Shown one piece after another: positions 49,401-58,600 of a stretch of DNA of 64,000 nucleotides. The stretch comes from Micropterix aruncella (lineage: Eukaryota; Arthropoda; Insecta; Lepidoptera; Micropterigidae): assembly GCA_944548615.1 (NCBI GenBank), contig OX155967.1, positions 5,305,281 to 5,369,280 of the forward strand, written 5' to 3'. Within the stretch, counting starts at the first letter, position 1, and every line of letters begins with the position of its first letter. The position numbers were made by a program, and so were the translations under genes. The notes beneath the pieces were generated by a model that was not told the origin of the DNA, made no database searches, and saw only the letters and a list, made by a program, of their open reading frames with translations.

Positions 49401-52032
49401 TGAGGCTAACGCCATTAGCTTTGGCGGCGCAATCGAAAACGAGCCTTATTTTCCCCGGCTTATTGGGATTTGTTATATGAAAATGTAGTATGTAAAATAT
49501 TCGGTTGTTTTCGGTGTTTATTTCTGCTTCAGATAGTTTTACGGCGTAACCTTTCGCGATGAAGTCGCTCATTTTTTCCGAGTATTGTCGAGCTAGTATA
49601 GGGTCTTTTTCTAGGCGTTTTTCTACCGACTTTAGACGCCTTTCAGCCATATCGCGGCTGGGCGGCATTGAAATATCGTCAGTCTTCCAAAGTAGGCCGG
49701 TCTCCCAGCGTGCACCTACCTGACGGGTAGTTGCCTGTAGGAGTTGTTCTGCCCTCTGATTGGTGTTCTGACGATGTTTCCTCGAATGGGGACCTAAGTC
49801 TTCGACATCGAAATAACTCCGCACTAACTCGTCGACTTTATCGTCGTTGCAAAGGGTGTTTACTTGTTGCGTATCTGAAGATCTTTTGTGCCCTGACGCA
49901 CCAGCCAAAGTCCAGCCTAATCGAGACGATGTTGCTGTCGGGCCTTCTATCGGACCGGCCCGAATTGTCCTGGGAATAAATAAGTCCCAGTGATCAATTC
50001 CGATCAACAGTTTGGGCCGTCCGTTAACGTCGCATAAAGGCACGTTTTTTAGATGCGGCCATTTGTCGGTCATAGCTTGGGCTTTAAAGACTTGGGTCGG
50101 CAATTCTAAATTTTTAATCGTACGAACATTCTTCATTTCGTAAAACCGATTTGTATTTACGGCGCGGATCTCGACGTTTACGCGGCGCGTAGTTGCGTTT
50201 TGAATAGCCATGCCGGAGGCTCCTACTAAATTTAGTGGACTCCGGGGTCCTTCTACTCCTATTTTATCTGCTATCTGTTCCTCTAAGAGGGTGATAGTAC
50301 TGCCTTCGTCCAGTAGGGCGAGAGTGGTATAACAGCCCAGGGGACCTCTTAATTCTACGGTAGCTACGCGTAGCAGCATCTCAGTAGCTTCATTCCACGT
50401 ATTGGTCACGGCGCTCGTCGAAGGGCTAGGTTTGTCATGTGATTCGGATTCTACCGGCGCGGGTTCAGACTTGTTTGTTTTCCCTTTGTCGGAGTGCAGA
50501 AGCACATGATGCGGCTGTACGCATCCGTCCTTCCCGCATTGCCCTGATTTTCTACAATTTTTTAAGTTGTGACCCTTAATAAGACATCGGATACATAATT
50601 TATCCCGTTTGACCCATTCCCAGCGATCGTGTACAGACATGGCTAACAAAAACTTACAATCGGGTGTACGGTGGTTGTTTTTCTTGCATTTTGCGCACTC
50701 GATGTGTTTGCTTTCAGTAGTATTATGCGTGTACTTTTTGTTGTTTTGTGGAAATCTATTGTTATTTTTCGATGTATTTAAGTTAGAAAATGCAGGCGGC
50801 GATTCGTCTTGTGCTGCCGCATCTACAATTCCTTCTAACCATATGCTAAAATGTAGTAAAGTTGGGTGATCTCCATTATTGGTTGAGAACCACTGCAACC
50901 GTAAGTGTTGCGGTAATTTATTTACTAATTCCCGCAGTAGCTGTGGATTTATCAAATAGCTATCGTGTCCCATATTCTTCAGCGAATGTACAACATTACA
51001 CACAACAGTACCAAATTCCACAAGTTTGAACAAGGGGTCACTGACCGATATTTGTTGCGTTCGGCGAGCCTCTCGCATCAGCTCGTCAATCCTTGCGCTG
51101 GGGCGGCCGAAGCGACGTTCGAGCGTGCGGCGAATCTCGGCGACATTCCGTGGATCTACGAGCATCGCACGGACCGCTTCGCGCGCGGCGCCCTGCAGAC
51201 TCTGTTGTAGCCGTACCAAGTTGTCGGCGTCGGTAAAGCCGCAGGACTCTGTACCTTGGTCGAATAGAGCTGCGAATATAGCCCACTCACGTGGATCACC
51301 TGAAAACCTTGGTAAGTTTTTCAACAAATGGGCGCGAGCATGACTTAAGGCGTACTCAGAAGGGTGGGGTTGCACTGATACATTCACAGCACTTTTTTGC
51401 ACATTCGGGACATGGTCTATTTTTACAATGTTATTGTTTGACGGTTGAGTCGGACGCGACGGTTCCTGCAGCGTGTCTAGCCACGCGGACGTGTGGCGAA
51501 ACGAAGCTTGGGACGCAGCGGCTCGGCTCTTCTCGTCCTGTCTCCTCCTCGATCGGCGGCTGTCGCCATCGTAGTCGTCATCATCTTCCGCCTCGATCTG
51601 CGCTTGAATAAGCCGTTTTTGGAGCTCAAGTTTCTCTTCTAGCGCTTCTATCTTTATGCGCTGTGCGGCGGCGGCGGCCCTGGCGGCAGCCACATCGATG
51701 TCCGCGGCAGCCCTGGCGGCAACTGCGTCCGCGGCGGCCTTGGCGGCGGCTGCGTCCGCAGCGTTGTCCGCGGCGGCGGTCTCGGCTCGTAAGCGTGCTC
51801 GTTCTGCTGCGGCGTGTATCTCGGCTTCGATTTGCAGTGTCGCGATGCGGGCGGCCATCGATCTCGATGATCGGCGGCTCGTCGTCGATGTGGCTATAGA
51901 CGGCGCTGTCTGGGGAACGATCGTGGCGCCGGTATCATCATGTGATCTCGTGGCGTCGTGCTCGGCGCTTCCGTCTACGTTTCTGGCGGCGATTCGCTCG
52001 CTTTTGCGGGCTGGCGTGCCGTTTTTTGACAT
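46492..52032 (-). CDS. BEL/Pao gag-pol polyprotein, intact
   Basis: 1846 codons. In order: an Ala-rich coiled N-terminus; a Gag domain near residue 237 (LPRFSGDPREW, DUF1759 type); two zinc knuckles near 447-490; an aspartic protease with LLDEGST near 570; reverse transcriptase from about 900 with FLQVRL and the YVDD box near 985; a Pao/RNase H region with HIFADASQQGY near 1172 and WSDSKT near 1244; an integrase zinc finger with HKGREFV near 1484; an integrase core with LDYFGP (about 1554), YSDNGTGF (about 1614) and GGFYERLV (about 1662); and a C-terminal DUF5641-like domain near 1777. The order protease, RT, RNase H, integrase and the YVDD box fit BEL/Pao. Every expected catalytic block is present; there is no envelope gene. 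Start taken at the first ATG, about 240 bases after the 5' LTR. Confidence 0.97.
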   Translation of the reverse strand: MSKNGTPARKSERIAARNVDGSAEHDATRSHDDTGATIVPQTAPSIATSTTSRRSSRSMAARIATLQIEAEIHAAAERARLRAETAAADNAADAAAAKAAADAVAARAAADIDVAAARAAAAAQRIKIEALEEKLELQKRLIQAQIEAEDDDDYDGDSRRSRRRQDEKSRAAASQASFRHTSAWLDTLQEPSRPTQPSNNNIVKIDHVPNVQKSAVNVSVQPHPSEYALSHARAHLLKNLPRFSGDPREWAIFAALFDQGTESCGFTDADNLVRLQQSLQGAAREAVRAMLVDPRNVAEIRRTLERRFGRPSARIDELMREARRTQQISVSDPLFKLVEFGTVVCNVVHSLKNMGHDSYLINPQLLRELVNKLPQHLRLQWFSTNNGDHPTLLHFSIWLEGIVDAAAQDESPPAFSNLNTSKNNNRFPQNNKKYTHNTTESKHIECAKCKKNNHRTPDCKFLLAMSVHDRWEWVKRDKLCIRCLIKGHNLKNCRKSGQCGKDGCVQPHHVLLHSDKGKTNKSEPAPVESESHDKPSPSTSAVTNTWNEATEMLLRVATVELRGPLGCYTTLALLDEGSTITLLEEQIADKIGVEGPRSPLNLVGASGMAIQNATTRRVNVEIRAVNTNRFYEMKNVRTIKNLELPTQVFKAQAMTDKWPHLKNVPLCDVNGRPKLLIGIDHWDLFIPRTIRAGPIEGPTATSSRLGWTLAGASGHKRSSDTQQVNTLCNDDKVDELVRSYFDVEDLGPHSRKHRQNTNQRAEQLLQATTRQVGARWETGLLWKTDDISMPPSRDMAERRLKSVEKRLEKDPILARQYSEKMSDFIAKGYAVKLSEAEINTENNRIFYILHFHITNPNKPGKIRLVFDCAAKANGVSLNDNLISGPDLLNPLMGVLFKFRQGLIGFAADIKEMFLQVRLTYADSQSQRFLWRDMDTSKQPTEYRMQVVLFGSTCSPCLAQNVKNRNAERFSNDFPDAVKAITDRHYVDDYLDSTNDIESAKKLIRDVSRIHQSGGFEIVNWASNDTRTLNEIPVERRSKTNVAWSNPDDNVERILGLQWDPKTDKLFFDTNFRKIKPDILNGTIIPTKRQTLQVIMSVFDPLGFLGPLAIKAKILLQDIWLEKVDWDQAIGSNSFTKWQTWLEELKHIKDFQIPRSYQYAGIKSNEPTQLHIFADASQQGYAAVAYARYIDTDKKACVVFLIGKNKVAPLKAMSIPRLELQAATLASRLPEMVKTHHTWTFQETYLWSDSKTVLSWIRSDPRQYQTFVAHRLGEIDQLTKLTQWHWVPTADNPGDLGTRDTADNFDLEKIRRWTTGPDFLKLDRELWPTEKSTSQTIEPDVELKRIVATVLQVPSLPLLDINRFSRLNRLLRSTAWTLRFIDRCRHRGSHEPFLFPAELERAELYWIQQAQLSSFKLEIDAIKNNTVLSKYTKLINLNAYLDHENVLRVGGRINAIKGVALEVKKPPILNAKHPFTQLLIQHQHEAAGHKGREFVANELRQRFWILHQRGAIRKITFNCLKCRIDRAKPIPPKMGDLPELRLEHHIRPFTNIGLDYFGPIEVAVGRRREKRYGALFCCMSTRAIHVEITNSLSSDSTMMAIKRMCARRGTPAVIYSDNGTGFHGSNNELKAAIREIDWDDLRSQSAMKRIEWKFNTPAAPHMGGFYERLVQSIRKALYATLKEKAPREETLATLMAEAENSVNSRPLVHVSLDSLDAESLTPNHFLIGSSSGRLNFGVIDSDSLCLRKQWQIAQTLANHFWNRFVKEYLPTLAKRPKWRNEVAPIKEGDLAFLVDPQTPRNMWLKGIIEKTFPGKDGQTRSVAIKCRGKIYQRPTTKIAVIAVPDNR

Positions 52033-52243
52033 CTTATCAATTGATTTGTTACCACTATATCGTTAGGTTGTGGTAGGTAGGCACCGTTGTGCCGTCCGGT
52101 ATTGATTTTAAACCGTTTGAGCGAGTTTCAACGGTTTATTTGCAAATTTTATATTTTTCAGAAAAATATTTCCTCTCTGTTTTTTCTGATTTTAATCTAG
52201 CTCCTAAGCGGTTTTTTATTTTTTTGTAGTATCTAGTCCAGAA

Positions 52244-52260
52244 TCCGGCTCGAAGGACCA
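52244..52260 (-). promoter_or_regulatory. Primer-binding site
   Basis: Minus strand TGGTCCTTCGAGCCGGA starts 9 bases after the 5' LTR. TGG start and T-arm-like TTCGAGCC fit pairing to a tRNA 3' end ending AAGGACCA. Which tRNA was not determined. Confidence 0.8.
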
Positions 52261-52269
52261 ACGATTCTA

Positions 52270-53120
52270 TGTAGTGGCAAATCCAGCGGTCAGCGGTTAA
52301 ACCGATCGAAAATCTGCCACCTTATTTTAGGGTAGCCATAGAACGACAAGGTGCAATTTTGGTGGCACCCAGGGGTGATGTGAACCGGCGTTTTACTGCC
52401 GATGGCACACCAGGTACTCGTAGAGGCGTGTCTCTCCTCGGCGAGTTGCGATACAAGGTGACCTTAAGCTCTTGTATCGTACGGTCTCCTTTTGCAGATT
52501 CCGCAGCGATCTCTTTTCCTATAAGATCGATCTAGTCTCCACTAGTTTGTAAATCTAGCCGCTCGCATAATTGAGGCATCAAGGTATAAGCTGTTATTGT
52601 CGCTTACCGTTTGAAGAGCAGTACTGTCCTGCGAAGCGTAGATATCGTCGGGGTCGGGTTATAAACTCGGTCCTGTCGAAGTCTGGTCTCGCGAAGTTCT
52701 CTCTTGTGCACTCAATTATCGAAAGTTTTCCGAACACTGACTATTATTTTTGTCTCTACCGCTTGAAGGTTGAATAAAAAACTGTTTTCTTGTCACTTTA
52801 TAATTCCACTTTCAATGTGGCTCAAATTAATTATAAATTCAATTATTTCTATTTGTTACATTGTGAAAGAATGAAAATTTTTAAAACAAAATATGTTACT
52901 TCTTTTTTTTTTTTTTTTTGTTATTTTTCTTGCCTCTCGTTTCCATGGTTTCTCTCGTTTCCATGGTTTCTTTAATATACTATGTTAGTGATTCCCTTAT
53001 TCAAAACTGTAGAATACATATATTCGCGGCTTTGTTGTGTGGAATGTTTACGGTATTATGAATATTTTATTATTAATATTATTGGTAGTTAATTCTAAAT
53101 ACAACTATTTTGCCGAGACA
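52270..53120 (-). repeat. BEL/Pao 5' LTR
   Basis: 851 bp, one noticed difference from the 3' LTR (53026). Followed by CATGT (53121-53125). Confidence 0.96.
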
Positions 53121-53465
53121 CATGTGAATGTGCGAAATGTAGATAAAATACTAACCTAGCCCTAGATAGGCCTATGGAATATGTATGGTCAAATGACCAA
53201 ACACAAGAATTCTAGAGCAGGCATGGATGAATGTCATTATGTGTGAAAACTTTTAATTGGCCTTCAGCACATATCTCTCAATGTGTACCTATATATGTTT
53301 AACTAGCTGTAAGTTTTCCTAAGAAATGAAAATAAAATAAAATAAAAATAAAATAAAAATGTGCGCAACTAAGGATGATATCAGCCGAAATTCCCCCTGA
53401 GTACATATTCATATTAACTACAAAGCCACGAAACAGAAGGTAAGGTGTATTCCAAATAGCATCAT

Positions 53466-54145
53466 CAGGACTGGAACTGGGAGTACATCAGGAACTGGGA
53501 GTACGCCAGGAACTGGGAGTACATATGGAGCCAACCCATCTTCGCTCTAGGTCTATGCATCTCTGCAGCAGAATATGCCGCTCCAGTGCGGAGTGGATCA
53601 ACACATACAAAAATGGTCAACGCTGCTGTGAATGATGCTGCGAGAATTGTCTCCTACTACTTCAAACCTACTCCCGTCGAAAAGCGTTATCCGCTCATCG
53701 GCATCGCTCCCCCTGCAATATGTCGTGATTTCCTGGCTGATTCTTTTTGACTAAAGGTGATAGACGATCCAAGACACCCACTGCACTGACAAGAATTACA
53801 CCACAATCGCCTAAATCGCCAGTCATTCTTGAGCTGCACACAACCGCTCTAAGGCAGACAATATTCGAACAGCATCACTGAATGGAGGGCTTCAATTGGC
53901 GAGGATGTTAAGGAAGAGATAGCACTGGAGTCCCATCTCGCCTATACCGCCTGGTGTAGTCACAACAAACTGAGGGTGGGTGTGACAAGATGCCGAGCCA
54001 ATCTCATCCACTGGGGCTACACAGAGAACGCAATATGTGACTGTGGAACGCTGCAGGATGAAGGCTATCACACACCAGGAACTACAAGAGGCGAACGACA
54101 AGGTCATTCAGGCCGCATGCTTTTGGATAGAGGCATCACCCCAAA
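53466..54145 (+). pseudogene. LINE reverse transcriptase C-terminal relic
   Basis: In mixed frames: LCISAAEYAAPV, STHTKMVNAAVNDAARIV, PTPVEKRYPLIGIAPPA, SHLAYTAWCSHNKLRVGVTR, NLIHWGYTENAICDCGTLQD. This is the end of a non-LTR reverse transcriptase and its C-terminal cysteine motif. Several frameshifts. It begins with three 15-base tandem units (AGGAACTGGGAGTAC). Confidence 0.72.
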
Positions 54146-54149
54146 CAGT

Positions 54150-54388
54150 AGCTTCTCTTAGAACAAAATTGAAATCAAAGCGAATACGTCACGAGTCGTA
54201 AGGGTCGCCAAATGTCCCGCTACTCGGCCCACGCAGATATCTAAACGTTCGAAAAGGTCGCCAGCCTTTAACCGCGCGTAATGCTAACCAAAGACGTTCG
54301 CCGGGACTTACCCTCTGCCCACATCCCTAGCACCCTCTTACCGTAATGCCCTGTAGCTCAAGAGTAAACTACTGATTGGTATACTGTG
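54150..54388 (-). mobile_element. T-family MITE copy 5
   Basis: Reverse orientation; ends at GGTATACTGTG (54379-54388). Confidence 0.75.
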
Positions 54389-55433
54389 CCGGATACGTTA
54401 ACGAACGAACGAGTAGCGGCCGGACATAGGACATTTTTTTTTTTTTTTGGTATTTTACAGCCTGCTTTTTGTCTCGCGTAACACAATGTGGAATTTAGTA
54501 TTATAGGAACCTTTTTTACATACATAAAAAAACATAGATTCAATCATTGTAATGCTAAATCTGATAGAAAATAGCCTAGGACACGCAATATTTAGAGAAA
54601 GAAATAAAACAAATTTACATACAAAAAATATATTTTTTAACTTTTTTTAACGACTAACCTAACCGACCGCCATATAGGTGTTTATGTATTGTTTGAAAAA
54701 AATAACTTAACCTACTGAAATGTATGTATTTGACGCTTCTTTAAATGCCTACATATCGCTTATTTATTGAGGTTGAATAAAGATTATTGCAGTTTCTGAA
54801 TATAGTCACGTGACGTTAAAAAATCAACAATATAGAATAGGTTTCTATTATACCATTATACACATTATACCACATTATACATTCCTATTAGATCCACCAT
54901 TTGGGATACGCTGCTGCAGAGATAACTACAGATCAAGTGGGCCCAATGTGTAGCAAGCAAGCAAAAAATATGTCAGCGCCCAAAACTATGAGAACATGCA
55001 TGAGGACAAATTCGATAATTACACGATCGTCATCCGAAATACTGTCGTCAGAAGAAACCATTTCTAAATAATTATTTATTATAATTATTATCAAAAAGCG
55101 AACGCTTTGCTGCCGATGACACTTGACTGACAGCAACCTGCCTAAGACTACCGAACAAACTGACAGCTACGAGCGCGCTAAAACAGGTGCTTCAGAGCCG
55201 CCATCTTGCGACATTTTTACTACCCGATATCGGCTAGTAAATCAAACAACCCTGTTTCCACATTTACTAGGGATTTTAACTATTACCACAGATTTTTACT
55301 ATTACCGCAGATCTAACCACTGGTCCTTAAACATCGACATCCTCAGTTCGACCCGCAGTAACATCTATTTTCTCACAATAACAATGCTACTATCATAGCG
55401 ATTGAAGTTAAACTCCGCTCTGTCCATCTTGTT
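54389..55433. repeat. Intergenic stretch with an N-family repeat
   Basis: 54503-54850 pairs with 22500-22890. The remainder up to the transporter stop codon is unassigned; a minus-strand AATAAA near 55078 could be its polyadenylation signal, about 350 bases past the stop. Confidence 0.5.
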
Positions 55434-55628
55434 TTATGCTTTTGTCTCTGGGCTGTCGTTTGGATTTTTGCAGCTGAATATGGGGTAATCTTTCCCGAAG
55501 AGCTCTCCTTCTTTGACCGTTTGAGGAAGGGGAGCGTTGAGCGTCTCTGGTAGAAATAAGGAAATCACGGACGCAGTCAAAGCGAGGACTCCCATCAGAA
55601 TCAATGGCAACACCTTCCAGTAGACCGC
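55434..55628 (-). CDS. SLC22-like gene, terminal exon
   Basis: 64 codons plus TAA. Acceptor TTTCCAG; begins AVYWKVLPLILMG, phase 0. Contains the last membrane helix and the PETLNAPLPQT motif. Confidence 0.88.
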   Translation of the reverse strand, partial: AVYWKVLPLILMGVLALTASVISLFLPETLNAPLPQTVKEGELFGKDYPIFSCKNPNDSPETKA

Positions 55629-58600
55629 CTGGAAATAAAAAAAATAGGTTTTTCATTTCAATTCAATTCAATTCTTTATTGAGAAATTACACAGTATTAC
55701 AGTAATCGGTTACGGATTTCAAAAAAATTACATAAATTACGTTTTTTTTTTAAAAAACTACTTAATAAAACTAATGTACCTTCAATTTTAGAACTACATA
55801 AGAGTCTAGTACGCAGGGTGTGTGTGTATGTGTTTGAGGTAGTGTGTTGAGCGTGTAAGTGAAGTGTGAGCGTGTATGATATTAGTAATGGCGTATATAA
55901 AATATAATAATAATCAATAAAAATAGCTAAACACGAATAGTCAGCTTATTGTATCGGTTAGGGTTTGATTTACAAAGTATTTGTAAGTGATTATGGTATT
56001 ATTAAACATATCAATACCACTTAAATGGGTATTATAAAGCTCACAGCAGCGTGTGAGCACTCCATTCCTTGATGCATTAGTTTTAAAACGCGGCAATCGA
56101 AACAGATCAAATTGGCGTGTGGTCAGAGCAACCGAATATACCATTCATTATTTAAGTGGTATAATAATAATAAATAGGTACAAACAGAACTGCCATGGAA
56201 TTCACCAACCAGAATCGGAACAGTTAGGCTGCAGTGTTGACTACAACGGGCGAACCCGTCACAGGCTGGTATAACGATATGTGATCGTTCTTTCAGCCGT
56301 GGGATGAGCGCAGAAGATTTAGAAAAAAATGACAATTCACTATCTAGCTCCGCTAACTAGCCCGCAACAGACCAACCCTTATCGCTCGCCACCGAATAGT
56401 TAACCCAGTTGCCGAAGTTTCTGCGTTCACCCCACGGGTTTGCACATATTTGATGGCAACTCCAAAAAGTCCTTAAAAGTAGGGCTAAGTGCGCGTAGCC
56501 ATGTGTTCGGCTATCCCTCTATACTCTATACCATCATGATCATCAGTAGTTATTACTAATACGCGTGTTCTGCGCCAGTAGGTAAAATATGCGGCTTCTG
56601 CAGCAAATGTGAGCACCGGCTGATAGCATGCTTCGGGGTGGTTTTAAATGCAGTGTTTTAAATTAATGTGTTTTAAGGTTAAGATTGCATGCATTCTAAA
56701 ATGCAATAGATAGCATTAATAATTTAATGTTATTATTTTAGCCATTGTATAAATAACGGTTTTTACTTGTATAATCAATCAGTCCTTTATAACCAGCCAT
56801 TCATTATCAATGTTATTATAGCCGGCCAAATAAATTGCTATATGTTTTGCCGGGCAATGCTATCAGCACCACTTGCATATCACTGGCGCAGAAGAGTTGC
56901 GAAAACGTACTATGGCATTGAGCAATCTTCTACCCTAATAATCAATGATAATAATCATTAATAACGACTGTGTTATACATATAAATGCATGCGACTTTGA
57001 AATGCAAATTTAATAATTTAAAAAATCGCCCCAAGACTTTCTCGGCAAGTAGCCAAGGAGTTATGGAAGAAATTTAAGCGTGATATCCCTTTGAGAAGGT
57101 CGTTGAAAGGGATAGTCGGCGACGGGTGTGGAGAGTGAGAATGCAACACATTAAACACATTTTATTCAATTGTTTACGCATATACTACTTTGTCCGGAAA
57201 ATACGTATAAAAGTGGAATAATAAGTATATTTTACAATTATTTAGGTATTTCAATATGGTCTTCTTCAAAGTACTCCCCCTGAGACAAGATGCACTTCTG
57301 CCAACGCCGTTTCCACCTTTGATAAGATTGCTGAAAGTCTTCAGTTGTGAGGCTTTTCATTTGCCATGTCGTTGCTGCCTCGATGGCTTCCACATCCCCT
57401 AAGTTCCGCCCCCGAAGCACCATTTTGCATTTTGGGAACAGGAAGAAGTCGCATGGGGCTAAATCGGGTGTATAAGGCAGGTGTTCTGTCACGGTGATTA
57501 AGCTTCGTGCCAAAAACTCACGCACAACGAGAGACGTGTGAGCAGGCGCGTTGTCGTGATGAAGAATTCACCTGCACCCTTGTGCCAAATCTGGTCGAAC
57601 TCGGGCCACACGAGCTCTGAGACGACTTTAAACTTCAACGTAGAAATTTCCGTTCACTGTCTGGCCGAAAGGGACAAATTCCTGGTGAACAATGCCCCGA
57701 GAATCCAAGAGAACTCGATGTGGAGGGGCGTCCTGAGCGTCATCTTTCACCTCTTCTCGGCCTTCCCGGACGGTTGGTTCCTTCAGAGTATTGTCTCCGT
57801 AAACTTGTTTCAAACACTCAAAAATCTCACGGCCATTCTTGCCTAACTTTGCGAGAAACTTGATGCTGATGCGCTGTTCCTCAATCGGAGAGAGCTCCAT
57901 GCCGACGGCAACTCCATGCCAACGACAGCGCTCTGGCTCGAACTGAGGGTTGAGGGGATTGCATAGAGAGGGGGAACCACCGGGCCGCCCCTCCGCAACG
58001 CCTAGACACGTCGCCTAGAATTTTTATATTGTGGAGGAATATACAAAGTACAGACAGACAAACATTCAGACTTTTATCTGGAAATGGTCTTAACCACGAC
58101 CTACGTAACGACCAAATTTCGGTGCACATCAGAACACCGTTGACTACGTAACGACCAATATTGGCGGCTTGCTTCCGGAGCGCACAGTAATATTATTTTC
58201 TAAATCGAACGCATCCTAAAATACATACTAAATATCTCATTATTACCATAGACACCTAAACGGCCGCTAGAATAATTTCGCACGTCATTTCAGTCAAACT
58301 TCATCATTTTTTTTTTCGAGAAATCATCAAATTTTTTATTGGTTTTTATGAGCTAATATCTAAATATTTTTGTATGTAAATAAGCAAAACGAAATATTAC
58401 CTTTGATAGAGAATCTAATAAGGATCACGATAGTATTTACAATTTCTAAATACGATTCCGTATTTTCTCGTAAGTCAAGTACAAGTTGGAAATGCCGAGT
58501 TTTTTTCACCTTTTCGATTTTCTCATATTTATTGATAACTATCTAATTGTTTTACAAAAAGAGAATTCAATATTCTATATACAAAATTTCAATGCGATCG

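Larger units (their letters stand above)
45612..53120 (-). mobile_element. Complete, recently inserted BEL/Pao LTR retrotransposon
   Basis: 7509 bp with two 851-bp LTRs (TG...CA), a 5-bp CATGT duplication, a primer-binding site, a polypurine tract and one 1846-codon gag-pol frame without stops. The LTRs differ at one position noticed by eye (A at 46368, G at 53026). Intact parts plus near-identical LTRs mean a young insertion, possibly still able to move. It transcribes right to left, the 5' LTR being at 52270-53120. Confidence 0.96.

Noticed and set aside
51656..52066. Long plus-strand Ala-rich frame opposite the start of gag
   Set aside because: It is the antisense shadow of the GC-rich, Ala-coding N-terminus of the BEL/Pao gag-pol.
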